From: Silene noctiflora
Lineage: Eukaryota > Streptophyta > Magnoliopsida > Caryophyllales > Caryophyllaceae
Direction: 5' to 3'
Length of the DNA: 64,000 nt
NCBI GenBank assembly: GCA_009801015.1
Contig: VHZZ01000426.1
Coordinates: 109,352 to 173,351, forward strand
Positions 12,641 through 23,468 of this stretch are shown here, in pieces. The notes beneath the pieces are model-generated. The model worked only from the letters and a program-made list of their open reading frames with translations, was not told the origin of the DNA and ran no database searches. A program made the position numbers and the translations under genes. Position 1 is the stretch's first letter; every line of letters begins with the position of its first letter.

Positions 12641-13126
12641 TAGACCTGACAAAAGTAACCCGATCCGAAAAGGCTGACCCGAGACCCGAAATGACCCGAA
12701 CTACATCACCCGAATGTGACCCGAAAACCCGAACTGACCCGACCCGACCCGAACGTGATNNNNNNNNNNNNNNNNNNNNNNNNNNNNNNNNNNNNNNNNN
12801 NNNNNNNNNNNNNNNNNNNNNNNNNNNNNNNNNNNNNNNNNNNNNNNNNNNNNNNNNNNTCTGAAACCACCCAACCCGAAAATGACCCGACAAAACATAA
12901 CTCTAATTGAACCGAAAATACTTGAAATGACCTTTTCTCTCTTATTCATTAACCTGAAAATGACCCGACCCAAAATAACCCGACCCGTTTGACCCGAAAC
13001 TGACCCTACTAACAAACCGAAATAGACCCAAAACCCGAAATGACGTACCCGAGCCAACCCGAATTAACCCGAAATCAATGAAAAACCCGAACTGGCCCGA
13101 CCCGTTGACCCGATTTACCAGGTCTA
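12641..13126. mobile_element. hAT-like non-autonomous element with perfect 8-bp TSD
   Basis: The element starts TAGACCTGACAAA and ends TTTACCAGGTCTA, an inverted pair. It is flanked by identical 8-bp repeats GCTAAAGT at 12633-12640 and 13127-13134. Eight-base target duplications are characteristic of hAT transposons. The body is a degenerate array of TGACCCGA, AACCCGA and related words. A 100-base assembly gap (12760-12859) lies inside, so the true length is unknown. No transposase is visible. Confidence 0.8.
12760..12859. other. Assembly gap (100 N)
   Basis: Exactly 100 N bases, the usual placeholder for a gap of unknown size. It falls within the GACCCG-rich array, where repeats would hinder assembly. 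Open frames running through it are meaningless. Confidence 0.98.
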
Positions 13127-13272
13127 GCTAAAGTAGTATATATATACTCGGGTTTATCCAGTTGGCACCTAATAAAACGATTTATGTTCCAAATTTATTA
13201 GTGATGCAAAATGACATCATCTACAATACTCTTTAATTTATTCTTCAACAAACTTTTCATATTTTTCTCATT

Positions 13273-13457
13273 CTCTTTATATATATATATATATATAATA
13301 CACACACAATTCCACAACAATACTACTTTAATTTTGTCCCCTTAAAATACCAAAATTCCTCTACTTTTTTCCACACTCCCTCTATAACTACAACTAAAGT
13401 CCTTTCATAGTTTGATTTATTTCCCTCCATTTTTTTTCCTTCTTTTTTCCTTTGACC
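13273..13457 (+). promoter_or_regulatory. Probable core promoter and leader of the LBD gene
   Basis: A TATA run (13278-13299) followed by a pyrimidine-rich, ATG-free leader ends at the LBD start codon. The TA repeat could act as a TATA box or simply be a microsatellite; the transcription start is not determined. Confidence 0.4.
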
Positions 13458-16400
13458 ATGAACACCATTGAAGCTACTCTTTCACCTTCATCTTCATCAT
13501 CACCACCACCACAACCAGCTGCTGTGATTGTAAGTCCCTGTGCTGCTTGTAAGATCCTCCGGCGACGATGTGCCGAAAAATGTGTTTTGGCTCCTTATTT
13601 TCCTCCTACTGATCCTCTCAAATTTACCATTGCTCATCGTGTTTTTGGTGCTAGTAATATCATCAAGTTTCTCCAGGTACGTATTCTGTAATACTTTGTC
13701 TTAACCACTATGTTATGTTTCTGTCATTTTTGGCAGAATATTTTACATGCAATACTAGGTTAAGACTTTTTCGGTACTTTATTAAATTACGGAGTACTAT
13801 ATTTTCTTCCTTATTTCCGTATTCGATTATTCGGGTTTTCTTCTTTTTTTAGGATGATTTGTGTGACCCAAATTCAATAGTTTGTGGGGTTGTATGTTTG
13901 GTGTGGTCCAAATCCGGTTTCTTATTTCTTGTGCAAAAAGGAAATGGAAAGAAAATATAGAATAAGAGGGAGTATTAATGTCGACTATATAGGAGACCAA
14001 CTAATGTTTCATAGGATACTCCTATAACTTATTAGTGTGTACAGAGTTAGAAAGGTAAACAGATGAATAACGAGTTATAATGAAGATTTTATATGTATGT
14101 GATGTTACGTTTTACCTTTTTCAACAGAATTCACAAACTTGACAATTGAAATGAATTGACAAACGAAGACACCTTTGAGTGTTATTATATTGACACTTCT
14201 CAACCAGGGAATTGACAAATCCCGTCAGTATTAAATTTGTCCTTATTAAAAAACGAGTGAATTTCAATTTTTTCAGTTTTTAATGCTTACACTGTTATTT
14301 AGGAATAGTCGCGGATTTAGGGGCGTTAGCAAGGGCGCTTGTCCCCTTTGAAAAATGAAAATGTTCCGGATTTTTTTCCAATTTATCTTATGGCATTGCT
14401 TGTTCTCTCCTCCTGAAATTTTCGCCTTTCCTAGTCTTAAATCCTAGCCCCGTCACTATTTAGAAGAGTCGATGTCAACTTTAAATTCCTAGTTGGCGGA
14501 TATATAGTGAGAATGTGACATGATACATCTGATATATACATATACTGACGTGGTACAACCGATATACCTGAAATAACTTTTTGTAAAGATGATTAAGGAA
14601 GGGACTAAAAAAATGTGTAGTTAGTGTAAATTTAGTGTGAATGCATGAAGAGGCAAAGCGTGCATTGTCTAGGATTATGTTCCACAAGAGAATAAAGCCA
14701 AAAGGATAATGTTCTTAAAACCAAACAAATAAATAAAGCCTTGATGTGAAATTACCAAACTACCCCTAATGATATTATGCAATCTTATGGTAGGCAAGGC
14801 AATCTAAGAAGGGGTAAATTGACAAATCAACAACCAAATATTTCTTTGTTAAACTACTTTATTGTTAGTTACTACCAAATGAATAACATGTCAATCATAT
14901 CTTGTCTCTTGATACCATCATTTTGCTCTTCTACATCCCAAACCACCACTTCTTTTGTCCTTTTTGCTTTTTTTAGTCACTTGGTGGACATACAAATATG
15001 ATCCATCGAGGATCTTAGTTATGCTGGGAGTAAGTCAATTCTCGACTCTTACAGTTTTTTCATATTACAGTATAAAATTATTAGCAGCCGTTTTCTCTTA
15101 ACTCAATGATAGATTAAGTCTTAAATATTCGGCTATGCAGTCAATAATTTAAACCTTGGTCGATCGTCTCCCCTTATTGTTTACTCCAAGACCACGACAG
15201 AATAAAACGGTCTTTTACACGAGACATAACTAACGAGTAAGTATAGATAACAATCAGGAATGAAGCTAGGTTTAAATTTTACCTAGGGCCAAAACATCAA
15301 TCTTACCTATATTTCTAATCATATTTTTTTTTCCCCAAAGCCTTTCCCTGCGCCATGGCTTAGCCAATCTATACTTAGCTCCGTCCTTGATGATCGTATG
15401 ATGACCATGAAGCTTGTCGATCAATAATATATAGTTTATACCTCATCTATTGGCCCCTTTTATTATTTACTTCAAGATCCGCCACTATATAAGAGGGTTT
15501 TTTACATGACATAGCTAGTAACTTTTTACGATTAATAGAGATTAAACGAGAGATACATTTAGATGATCTTATCGGTAAAACCGTCTCATATAAAGTTAGT
15601 AAGACTAAGAATGTAAGAATAATGAACAAGTGTAGATAGATGACCAAAGTGGGTTATGGAAACACACACCTGAGACGATATGTTTGAAATTGTGGTGAAG
15701 AATTAGCAGGTTTACAAAGACAAAATGACAAAGGCATGTGTAGCATGATATTTCCACATGCATTCAGTTACAAAGGAAAGCACCATCTTCAAAGTTACCA
15801 AAGATAAAGACAAATTTAATTACTTCACCAGTGTATCCATGTGTTTCTGGCTATTTATCAAGTTTGAACACATGGACTTTAGTCAACACCTTATCCATAC
15901 TAATATACACCGATTCGTCTTAGTTAAGACCGTCTTAATTCCTAAGTTAAGAACTGAAATGTCTTGTATTATATCAAAATAAACTGTGCTGATAGTTAAA
16001 TCGGTTATGTGTATCCGTAAACCATAAAATTTATATAATAATTAAAGAGGAACAAAATAATATGGAACAAGATTTTTATTTTATAATTGAAGGTTATAAC
16101 TTTCGTAGATCTCTCTTGATTCCATTCTAAAAGCCGACTTAATCTCGTAGGAAGACGGAGTCGTTTGAGACTTAATCCATGCTCTCCTTCTAACCCTAGA
16201 AATGTAGTTGTATTTATAGTAGGGTGGCTTGGAGGAAAAGATAAAAATTTCTAAAATATCTAAGATATTATCACAATAATTAATGATAATTATCTCTAAA
16301 TATCCTAGATGCTATATAATACTCCCTCCGATCCAGACCAAAGGTAACATTGAATTTTCCACGCTTGTCGAGACGCGTTTTGAAACGTGGATATCTTTAG

Positions 16401-17982
16401 TTACAGATTATTAAAAATTATAAAAATTTGATATTCTTATAGCATTTATTACGATAAATCAAACAAGATCTCACATGACTATATTTTTTCTTAGGGTAAT
16501 GATAAATACAGCCCTAAGGGCTGTATTTAAGAGCTAAAATACTTCCCAAAATGGAATTAAATTGGAATTTATGACACAATTACGCGTAAATTGACGTCAT
16601 TAATGCTTGATTTAAGTTTTTCTTTCCTTTTTTGGTCCCTTAAATATAGCCCTTAGGGCTGTATTTATCATTTTCTTTTTTCTTATATATTACAAATAAT
16701 ATGAAAGATTCTCTACAACCATAAATAGTGCCAAAAAGTCAATGTTACCTTTGGTCTGGATCGAAGATAGTAAGTAAATACCAAAAATATGTAAAATTTT
16801 GGTGTCTATAGTACTGTCTTAATTTAGGGACTAAGACAACTTAAAGAAGAATTTATGAATAGACACTTGGTAATTTATTTTGAAATGGAGTGGAAAGAGT
16901 ATAAAATCTTGACCTGGCTCGAACCGTTTTTGGCCATACTAGTCAAAATCCGTGGAGACATGGTGTGGACTGTCGACTGGTCGAACATAAATAAACAAGA
17001 GTATTAATACGTCAAGCACAATATTTTTTTGGTTAAGTTGGAAATTTCCCATATTCAAACAAAAGCATTATATTGTTAGGTTAGAAATTAGAATATCCAA
17101 GAAGAAATTTCATCAGCTGTCCTGCTTATTGAATTGCTTTAATTTGTACTCCTGTACTATATGACAAGAGCTTTAATTTTATCAATTAATTAAGATTGTG
17201 ATTCAAATAACAATAGGTCTCGTGAGAGGCTGTATTCCACTAAATTAGTGGGAGACATAACATGAAAAATAGGAATTAAATAACTTCTTCCCCTCAATAT
17301 GTAACGCTATTGAGAGACCGTCTTTCTAAAGTTTTGGTGTTCAAACAAAAGCATTATTCAATCACAATCTTATTAATTGATAAAATTAAATTGAGATATC
17401 AAGGTATTTATTCATTCAATTGGTTCCCCTTTACCAAGGGTATTCGATTTGGACTGTCATTATCGCGACCATCATGAATTAATTGATCAAGCAAAAATAG
17501 AAGAACGATACAACTTCTTTCGATTAGTTTTGTGTAAGACCGCGAAACATAGAATGTGACTGTTGGTGTGTTGGATTATGTATATGACCGTTTTATGTTA
17601 GTATTTGTGAAATTCTTTGAATAAAAATTACTCATTATATAAATTTCAGGAGCTCCCGGAGTCACAAAGGGCGGATGCAGTGAGTAGCATGGTGTACGAA
17701 GCCAATGCAAGGCTTAGAGACCCAGTCTACGGGTGTGCCGGAGCTATTTGTCAACTTCAAAACCAAGTGAGTGAGCTCCAAGCACAATTAGCCAAGACTC
17801 AAGCCGAAGTTGTTAATATGAAATGTCAACATACTAATCTCTTGGCCTTAATTTGCATGAAAGTGACTAACGATTCACCTGAATCGCAGTCACCCGAACA
17901 CCCTAACACATTCCAAGTTAATGACGCATGTTTCATCGACGACAGCAGTTTAGGATCACTCTGGGACCCACTTTGGACCTGA
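13458..17982 (+). CDS. LOB-domain (LBD) transcription factor, LBD1/LBD11 type
   Basis: Class I plant-specific nuclear DNA-binding protein. Two exons, 13458-13676 and 17650-17982, give 183 residues. The LOB domain has the zinc-binding C-x2-C-x6-C-x3-C block (CAACKILRRRCAEKC), the GAS block starting FGASNIIKFLQ and running through the exon junction into ELPESQRADAVSSMVYEA, the DPVYG motif, and a leucine-zipper-like L-x6-L-x3-L-x6-V coil near LQNQVSELQAQL. The intron after FLQ is at the usual LBD position. The sequence is closest in my memory to LBD1/LBD11, with LBD11 known from vascular cambium work. The 3973-bp intron is unusually large and holds several MITEs. The last codons and the stop lie in a tandemly duplicated segment. 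Start is the ATG at 13458. Confidence 0.95.
14303..14456. mobile_element. Small inverted-end element in LBD intron
   Basis: Left GTCGCGGATTTAGGGGCG faces right TTAAATCCTAGCCCCGTCAC. Direct repeats TATTTAG at 14296-14302 and 14457-14463 look like a target duplication. Related sequences occur at 15255-15390 and 36582-36762. Confidence 0.6.
15255..15390. mobile_element. Relative of the 14303 element, degraded
   Basis: Left GAATGAAGCTAGGTTTAAAT and right ATACTTAGCTCCGTCCTTGA are imperfect inverted partners with the GCTAGG/TAAAT words of the 14303 family. Ends approximate. Confidence 0.35.
16322..16770. mobile_element. Stowaway MITE, interrupted
   Basis: TA at 16320-16321 and 16771-16772 bounds an element with left arm CTCCCTCCGATCCAGACCAA and right arm TTGGTCTGGATCGAAGATAG. 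The arms continue into AGGTAACATTGA and its complement. Removing the nested insertion at 16494-16675 and one copy of its target duplication leaves about 257 bp, a normal Stowaway size. Confidence 0.85.
16494..16675. mobile_element. Mutator-like MITE nested in the Stowaway
   Basis: Ends GGGTAATGATAAATACAGCC and GGCTGTATTTATCATTTTC are inverted repeats that continue through the palindromic CCCTAAGGG. Perfect 10-bp direct repeats TTTTTTCTTA lie at 16484-16493 and 16676-16685. A 9-10 bp target duplication with G-starting ends fits Mutator-like elements. The insertion is younger than the host Stowaway. Confidence 0.8.
17055..17390. repeat. Inverted and direct repeats in LBD intron
   Basis: TTCAAACAAAAGCATTAT occurs directly at about 17057 and 17339. 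Inside, TTTAATTTTATCAATTAATT (17173 on) pairs with AATTGATAAAATTAAA (to 17389). A MITE-like core with GGTCTCGTGAGAGG and AGAGACCGTC lies at 17215-17325. It looks like a foldback insertion flanked by an 18-bp duplication, but the order is not fully resolved. Confidence 0.4.
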
Positions 17983-18174
17983 TCTGCCGATTTCGGTCAA
18001 TACCTAATCCGAGCTAATTAAGTTAAGCTACGCGATTATATATATGGTACTAGGAGAGCTGGTAATATCTTTGGAACCACTTTGGACCTGTTTAGTCAAT
18101 TTCAGACAGTACCTAATCCGAGTTAATTAAGTTAACTACGCGATTATATATGGTACTAGGAGAGCTATTAATAT
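17963..18174 (+). repeat. 110-bp tandem duplication across the LBD stop codon
   Basis: Copy 1 (17963-18072) starts in the last LBD codons, includes the TGA and runs into the 3' UTR; copy 2 (18073-18174) repeats it. Shared words include CCACTTTGGACCTG, ACCTAATCCGAG, TTAATTAAGTTAA, CTACGCGATTATATAT and GGTACTAGGAGAGCT. The copies differ by several substitutions and small indels, so the event is not recent. Confidence 0.85.
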
Positions 18175-18627
18175 GTGGTAAATGTATAATATAATATATA
18201 TAGTTAGTATATGATGCAAAGTAGTTAACTATTGCTTTGTCATGTTGTAAGAAAACAAAGATGGTTTTGTTGAAATTAGGATATGAGATAGTGACTTTAG
18301 TTATAACTAAAAGTAGTGTAGTTTGTTAAAGTCCATCCTCCAATGTCCTATAAGACTAAAGGAGAGGTGTCAATGTTAATGTTTTTAGTTTGGCTCAATG
18401 TAATTCAAACTATACCAACTTTTTGGTTACCTAATTTGTCACTACAACGACTATAATTAGAGTATTAGAATATTAGATACATGTGCATATGTGATAAGTC
18501 AATCATGAGTCGTGCTACAAAGTTCCTTTTTTTATGGTATAGAAAAGGAAATAAACCCGAAAATAAATCTAACTATAAATCAAAATAGGTGTCGAGTGTC
18601 GAGTGTCGAGAGTCGAGACACCAAGTA

Positions 18628-19290
18628 AATCCTCGTAGAGGATGTAACGAAGCTAATAGGGCAGCAGATTATCTAGCAATCGTAAATAGGAGTGGGCACC
18701 GGTCCAAAACCGGACCGGACCGGACCGGAACCGGTTTGGACCGGGACCGGAATCGACAAAAATTATGGACCGNGACCGGACCGGATTANAAAAATTCCGG
18801 ACCGGGACCGGACCNGAAAAATTCCGGTCCAAGACCGGACCGGACNGGTTGGACCGGAATTTGACATAATATGCCCACTTTTTCAAATTCCGGTCCAAAA
18901 ATTCCGGTCCATTGGACCGGATCGGACCGGTTGGACCGGAAAAAAATATTTTTNAGAGGAAAAAAATAAAAAAACATAAAATCCGGTCTTTCCGGTCCAC
19001 TCCGGTCCGGACCGGACCGGACCGGAAACCGGAATCTAAGAAAATGGTAGACCGAAGACCGGACCAGATTTTTTAATTCCGGTTCCGGTCCGGTAGATTC
19101 CGGTCTGGACCGGATTGTGCCCACTCCTAATCGTGGAGTTAACTCTAGCACTATTTCGACTTATTTAGATGAACCATCTAGCGATTTGTGTAGTATTCTT
19201 TGTGAGGATATTTTTGAGGTAGTTATTCCCGTGTAATAGCTATAAGTTAGTTGGGGTTCGCCCTTCTCTAGCACATAAAAATAATAATGA
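18628..19290 (+). pseudogene. LINE remnant (RNase H end), split by a hAT-like element
   Basis: On both sides of the inserted element the frame reads as the C-terminal part of a plant LINE RNase H domain: NPRRGCNEANRAADYLAI before it and RGVNSSTISTYLDEPSSD after it. The block EANRAADYLA is the diagnostic REANRxADxLA motif. The 3' flank ends in an A-rich tail near 19280. No reverse transcriptase is left, so this is a strongly 5'-truncated dead copy. Confidence 0.6.
18687..19129. mobile_element. CCGGAC-rich foldback element with TAGGAGTGGGCAC ends
   Basis: Exact inverted ends TAGGAGTGGGCA and TGCCCACTCCTA enclose an array of GGACCGGA words that is largely self-complementary. Flanks ATCGTAAA (18679-18686) and ATCGTGGA (19130-19137) look like an 8-bp target duplication that has diverged at two bases, as expected for hAT. 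Isolated N bases inside probably reflect consensus trouble in the hairpin. It is inserted in the LINE remnant. Confidence 0.75.
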
Positions 19291-19511
19291 AGGCCGTAAC
19301 TGCCCGTAAGGTTATATTAACTACTCCGTAGTCCGTATTTGAAACCGCTTTATCCAAATTTTGTAAACAAAATAAATACTCCGTATTTATGTAAAATCGT
19401 TTTATAGTTTATAGCATTGACTGTTTGAGTATTTGACCCGATCATTTCACTCCTTTTTTACCGCCGGTAAAAAAAAAAGGTGTATTTTTGAACTCCCAAC
19501 ACCAAGCAACC

Positions 19512-22500
19512 ATGGAACACGAACACGATCTCAAAACCCTAATTTCCTTCCAACGTCAAGAATTAATGGCGGCAAAACTCCACGATTCCGACATGGGTAT
19601 CGCCTTCAACCTTCAAATGCAGGAAGCCATGGCAGCATCTCAAGGTCTCTCTCCTCAACAATCTCCGCCATTACCGTTACCCGCCGAAGATTCACCGTCT
19701 TCGTCGGTGCATTTTAGCGACGCAATGCTCCTCGAAATCGAGAAATACGAGCAAGAACAACGCGATTTCGAGCAATCTAAGTTAGAAATGAAGAAAATTA
19801 AGCAAAATCTAAGCATTCAATTGCATGATCATAAATTTGCTTCGGAAATTGTTCAATTTCCTGAAAATGATTGGCAAAAATACGGCGATAATTTTGAAAA
19901 TCCGTATTGTTCTTCGTCTGTATCGTCTTCGTCGAATTCGAGTGATGTAAGTTTAGGAAATGAGTGTTTTAGGGTTTATTTCAAGGGAATTTTGGATTTT
20001 GATGGTAGGGAGAAGGTGGCGGCGATTGGTGTTGCGATTTGTGATCCGCGGGATAATTTAATTTTTGAGGTTTCGAAACCGGTAATTGATGTTAATGAGG
20101 GAGAATTGAGTGGAGAAAGAGTAGAGTTTGAAGGTTTGATTGCTGGACTTGATGCTGCTATGGCGTTGGAGTTGAAGAGGGTCGAGTATTTTTGTGATGA
20201 TTTTATGTTTTTCCAAGTTGTGAGTTTCTAAGTCGTCGTTTGTTTCCGTCAATTGTTTACCTTTGCTTTTTTATCGGTAGTGTTTTAGCATAGATCATCA
20301 TTCATTTCTGTCAATTGTTTACCTTTGCCTTTTTATTGTTAGTGTTTTAGTTTAGTTCATTCATTTCCGTCAATTGTTTACCTTTGTTTTTGTTGTGGTA
20401 AGGGGAGTTCTGAGAAAAGTAAATAAATGAGTGTGACGGAAGAAGTACCCGGGTGGGGGACCTTAATTAAATGCCATTGTTGTTGTTGTTGTTTAATGTG
20501 TTGCCTTAGTTTGACTAGTATGTTAATTTAGTTCATAATTTGTTTCCGTCAATTGCTTGCCTTTGTTTTTTTTTTTTTTTTTTTTTACTGTGACGAGAGT
20601 TGCGCAAAGTAAACAAATGAATGTGACAGAATTGTTGTTCTTGCTATTGATGTTTCATGTGTAGTCTTTTTTTGACTAGATCAAATTTAGTTGATTATTA
20701 TGTGGTTTTACAAGGTTTGATGGTTAACCCATATAACGATCCACTAAACTCCCCCACTTTTTTTTTTTTGTGAACGGAAATGGCTCATCAAAGTCTCTGC
20801 GCTTCCTACTATCAATCGGCCAATGTGATTTAGGATATACGTTATTGTTGTTTAATCATAAGAGTGCAACTGTAACCTCAGATGTCAATGTCAGCTATTT
20901 AGAAATTGAATGCTAATGTTTGATTTTTGTAAATGAACTGGAAATGTAGATGCTGCTTACATTTACAAACACAGTAGAAAATGGACTCGGAATAAAAAAC
21001 TGAACTGTTCTTATAGTAGCACAGTTGTGCAATAAGTTGAACATAGATGGCATCTGATTGGCATGATAGTAGGAGTATGGAATTAGGAATTAAACGTGGG
21101 TGATATGGGGTTGGAATTCTTTTCCTTATACCGTGTTTGGTTCAGTTTGGAATTTGGTTATAAATTTTTAAGCCTCGCTAATTGTGGAGTAATCCTTATA
21201 CCTTGTTAGACATATAGATTTGTTTTTTCATAATCACCTGCAACATGAGCGTCCTTGAAAACTCATACTTGAGTTGATGGTTTTCCACTCTTAAAACACC
21301 GTTTTTATTGCAGGTGAGTGGGTGGCGTCAACCTACTGACCGCAGCATTGCAAACATCATAGAGAGGGTGAATCTTCTTCAAAAACAATTCGTTCAGTGT
21401 ACTCCAAGCCTTATTGCTTGTAGTGATGTTAAGTTTGCATTCAGGCTTGCAAGAGCATCCTTATCTTCTCAGCTCGTAAAATTAGCTAGTACTAGCTCCG
21501 GAAAAACCATGACAGAGACCTGCTCGATATGCTTTGAAGACAGGGTTTCTAAGCTTATGTTTTCAGTTGATCGTTGTGGACACCGTTTCTGCTCTTTTTG
21601 CATGGAACAACATCTGGAGGCTAAGTTGCTTAATGGTAGCTTGCCTAAATGTCCGTCTGAAGGTTGTAAATCTGGTATACCAATTGAAAGATGCCGAAAA
21701 CTCTTGTCCCCAAAATTGCTGGATATAATGAGCCAACATGTGAAAGAAGATACCATTCCTGCGGCCGAGAAAGTTTATTGCCCAAACCCTAAGTGCTCTA
21801 TGTTGATGTCGATAAGTGAGGTTAACGAGTATACTTGGAGTACATTTGTAAGATATCAAGAAAATGGCTCAAGCAGATGCATCAAATGCCATGGACTTTT
21901 CTGTGCTAATTGCAAAGTGCCTTGGCATTCGTCTAGGTCATGCCATACTTTCCAACAATACATCCAGAGTAATTCAAACAATTTGGACACAAAACTGAAA
22001 TCTCTTGCAACACAAAAAAGATGGCCCCAGTGTCCTCAGTGTGAAAATGTGATTGAACTTGCTGAAGGTTGCTACCATATCACTTGCAGGTACTCCATTC
22101 CTTTCTACGGTTTCGTTGACTTCTTATGTCTCTAATAGGGCCTTTGGGCTATGTTATTCAAGCAAGTATCCGACACGGGTGCGTGTATAAGTGTCGGACT
22201 TGGCTATTTTGTAACACAAATTCTTCTTGTGAGCTTGTGATGTCTCACAACCGTTACAAATAATGTTAAAAAGGAAAGGGGTTTGTAAGACGTCACAAGC
22301 TTGTGTATCTCACAAGCAAGAATAGCTGTCTTTATGAAATATCTTCGTATTTTGGCTTGAAATGAGGTGTCTAAGTGTCTTTCTCTCATAAGTCATACCC
22401 ATGTCCGAGGGTCGAGTACTCGAGTGTCAGACACGGGTACGTGTAGGAATAAGTAGAGCCGGGGTAACATAGCCAGTCGGAGTAACATAGTGGGTGGTGG

Positions 22501-23468
22501 CATTGATGCCATGGATGTAACGTAATGGGTCGTTGCTAAAACTGTTTACCAAATACGTTAAATCTTCACTTAGTCTTCAGATCAGAAAATTTACTTGATT
22601 TTCTAATGACCTCAGGCTTAACAAATACATCCGAGATTTGTATATACATATGTTTCGAATAGTTTTCCCCCTAAACAATTGTTTGTTAAGGTAAAAGGTT
22701 AAACCGTGGTGATATTGCTTTAAGCCTAAGGTTTACTGAGGCACTATAGCCAAATGTCTCCGTGTGTCTTGTAGATAAGGTGGAACTAGCTATGCAATTT
22801 CCTTATTTTTGGACCTTGTAATTCTTTATTCAATAAGTCTTCCTTAAACGGATATATCCGTCTTAAGTTAAAACAGGTAAGTAATATTCATTTTTATGGA
22901 TAAGACAAAAATGAAAAAGCCTAGGGAAGAGCAAGATGTTTGTCCTATCTATACAAATGGGTCATTATTTGACCCGTATTAAGCTTAAGACGGATACTTC
23001 CGTCTTAAATGAGAATTTGTGTTCTTTATTATGCACTTCACTTTGCCATACATGTTAGTCCTCTTTAAAATCCAGTTTTTTTGCACAAAATTATAATTTG
23101 AAATTTCAAATTTGATTGCAAAAGCGGTGCGATTTGTGTCTATGATGCTCTTTCTTCTTGATTCGGTCTCTAGATACAAATGTATGCCAGAGGAAATCGA
23201 AATCCAGTAATCCTCACTGACATTGTTCCTCTGGTTGACATTCTGAATAGCATTGAGTTTAAGTTTCGTTATTCTCAAATGCTAATGATACTCTCGTCTT
23301 CATTGTAGATGTGGTTTTGAATTTTGCTATATTTGCGGAGCTGCCTGGAAGAACAAGAAACAAACTTGCAAGTGTAGACTGATGAACCAAATATCATTCG
23401 CGGTCGCAATGTCAGGCAACGCTAGACGGGGTGGTCAGACTGGAGAGTACAAGGGGTATTACGTGTGA
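19512..23468 (+). CDS. RBR E3 ubiquitin ligase with RNase H-like domain
   Basis: RING-between-RING ubiquitin ligase. Exons 19512-20219, 21314-22089 and 23309-23468 give 547 residues. After an N-terminal helical, Gln/Glu-rich part, an RNase H-like (RVT_3-type) fold spans about 152-285. RING1 starts at about 306 (CSICFEDR, CGHRFCSFC), the IBR follows (YCPNPKCSML, CIKCHGLFCANCKVPWH) and RING2 is WPQCPQCENVIELAEGC then CGFEFCYICGAAW. The Cys of EGCYHITC is at the position of the catalytic thioester Cys of RBR ligases, so activity is plausible. The same architecture occurs in an Arabidopsis group of C6HC-type RING proteins. Donor GTGAGT after FFQV joins to VSGWRQ in frame. ATG at 19512 has a good context (ACCATGG). 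Substrate unknown. Confidence 0.92.
20228..20640. repeat. Repeated GTCAATTGTTTACCTTTG blocks in RBR intron 1
   Basis: The word CCGTCAATTGTTTACCTTTG or a close variant occurs near 20247, 20308, 20370 and 20546, with AAAGTAAATAAATGAGTGTG-type complements near 20416 and 20610. These resemble Stowaway arms, locally duplicated. A GTTGTTGTTGTTGTT stretch near 20473-20492 may be a SINE tail. Confidence 0.5.
22149..22490. mobile_element. CTATGTTAC-end element in RBR intron 2, with nested MITE
   Basis: The left end CTATGTTATTC and right ends GGGGTAACATAG / GGAGTAACATAG match the element delimited at 37956-38157. Shared inner words are AAGTGTCGGACT, TTGGCTATTTT and ATGAGGTGTCTAAGTGTC. Relative to that copy, about 115 bp (about 22213-22330) is inserted; the insert has its own inverted arms around TTCTTGTGAG and CTCACAAGCAAGAA, like the element at 42075-42205. 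Confidence 0.6.
22831..23021. mobile_element. MITE with CGGATATATCCGTCTTAAG ends
   Basis: Arm CGGATATATCCGTCTTAAG faces CTTAAGACGGATACTTCCG. Inside is GGGTCATTATTTGACCCG. Same family as 6305-6447. It lies in RBR intron 2. Confidence 0.6.

Noticed and set aside
12579-13057. Open frames across the N gap
   Set aside because: They consist of unknown residues plus repeat translation inside a transposable element.
12650-13120. GACCCGA array as a CRISPR or satellite
   Set aside because: Units are degenerate without constant spacers; inverted ends and an 8-bp duplication show a transposon in a plant genome.
18589-19151. Open frames in the CCGGAC region
   Set aside because: They are translations of the GGACCGGA repeat on both strands, interrupted by N bases.
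18628-20220. LINE RNase H remnant as the source of the RNase H-like domain in the RBR gene
   Set aside because: The RBR RNase H-like domain is an old, conserved fusion in plants and differs in sequence from the remnant; the closeness looks accidental.
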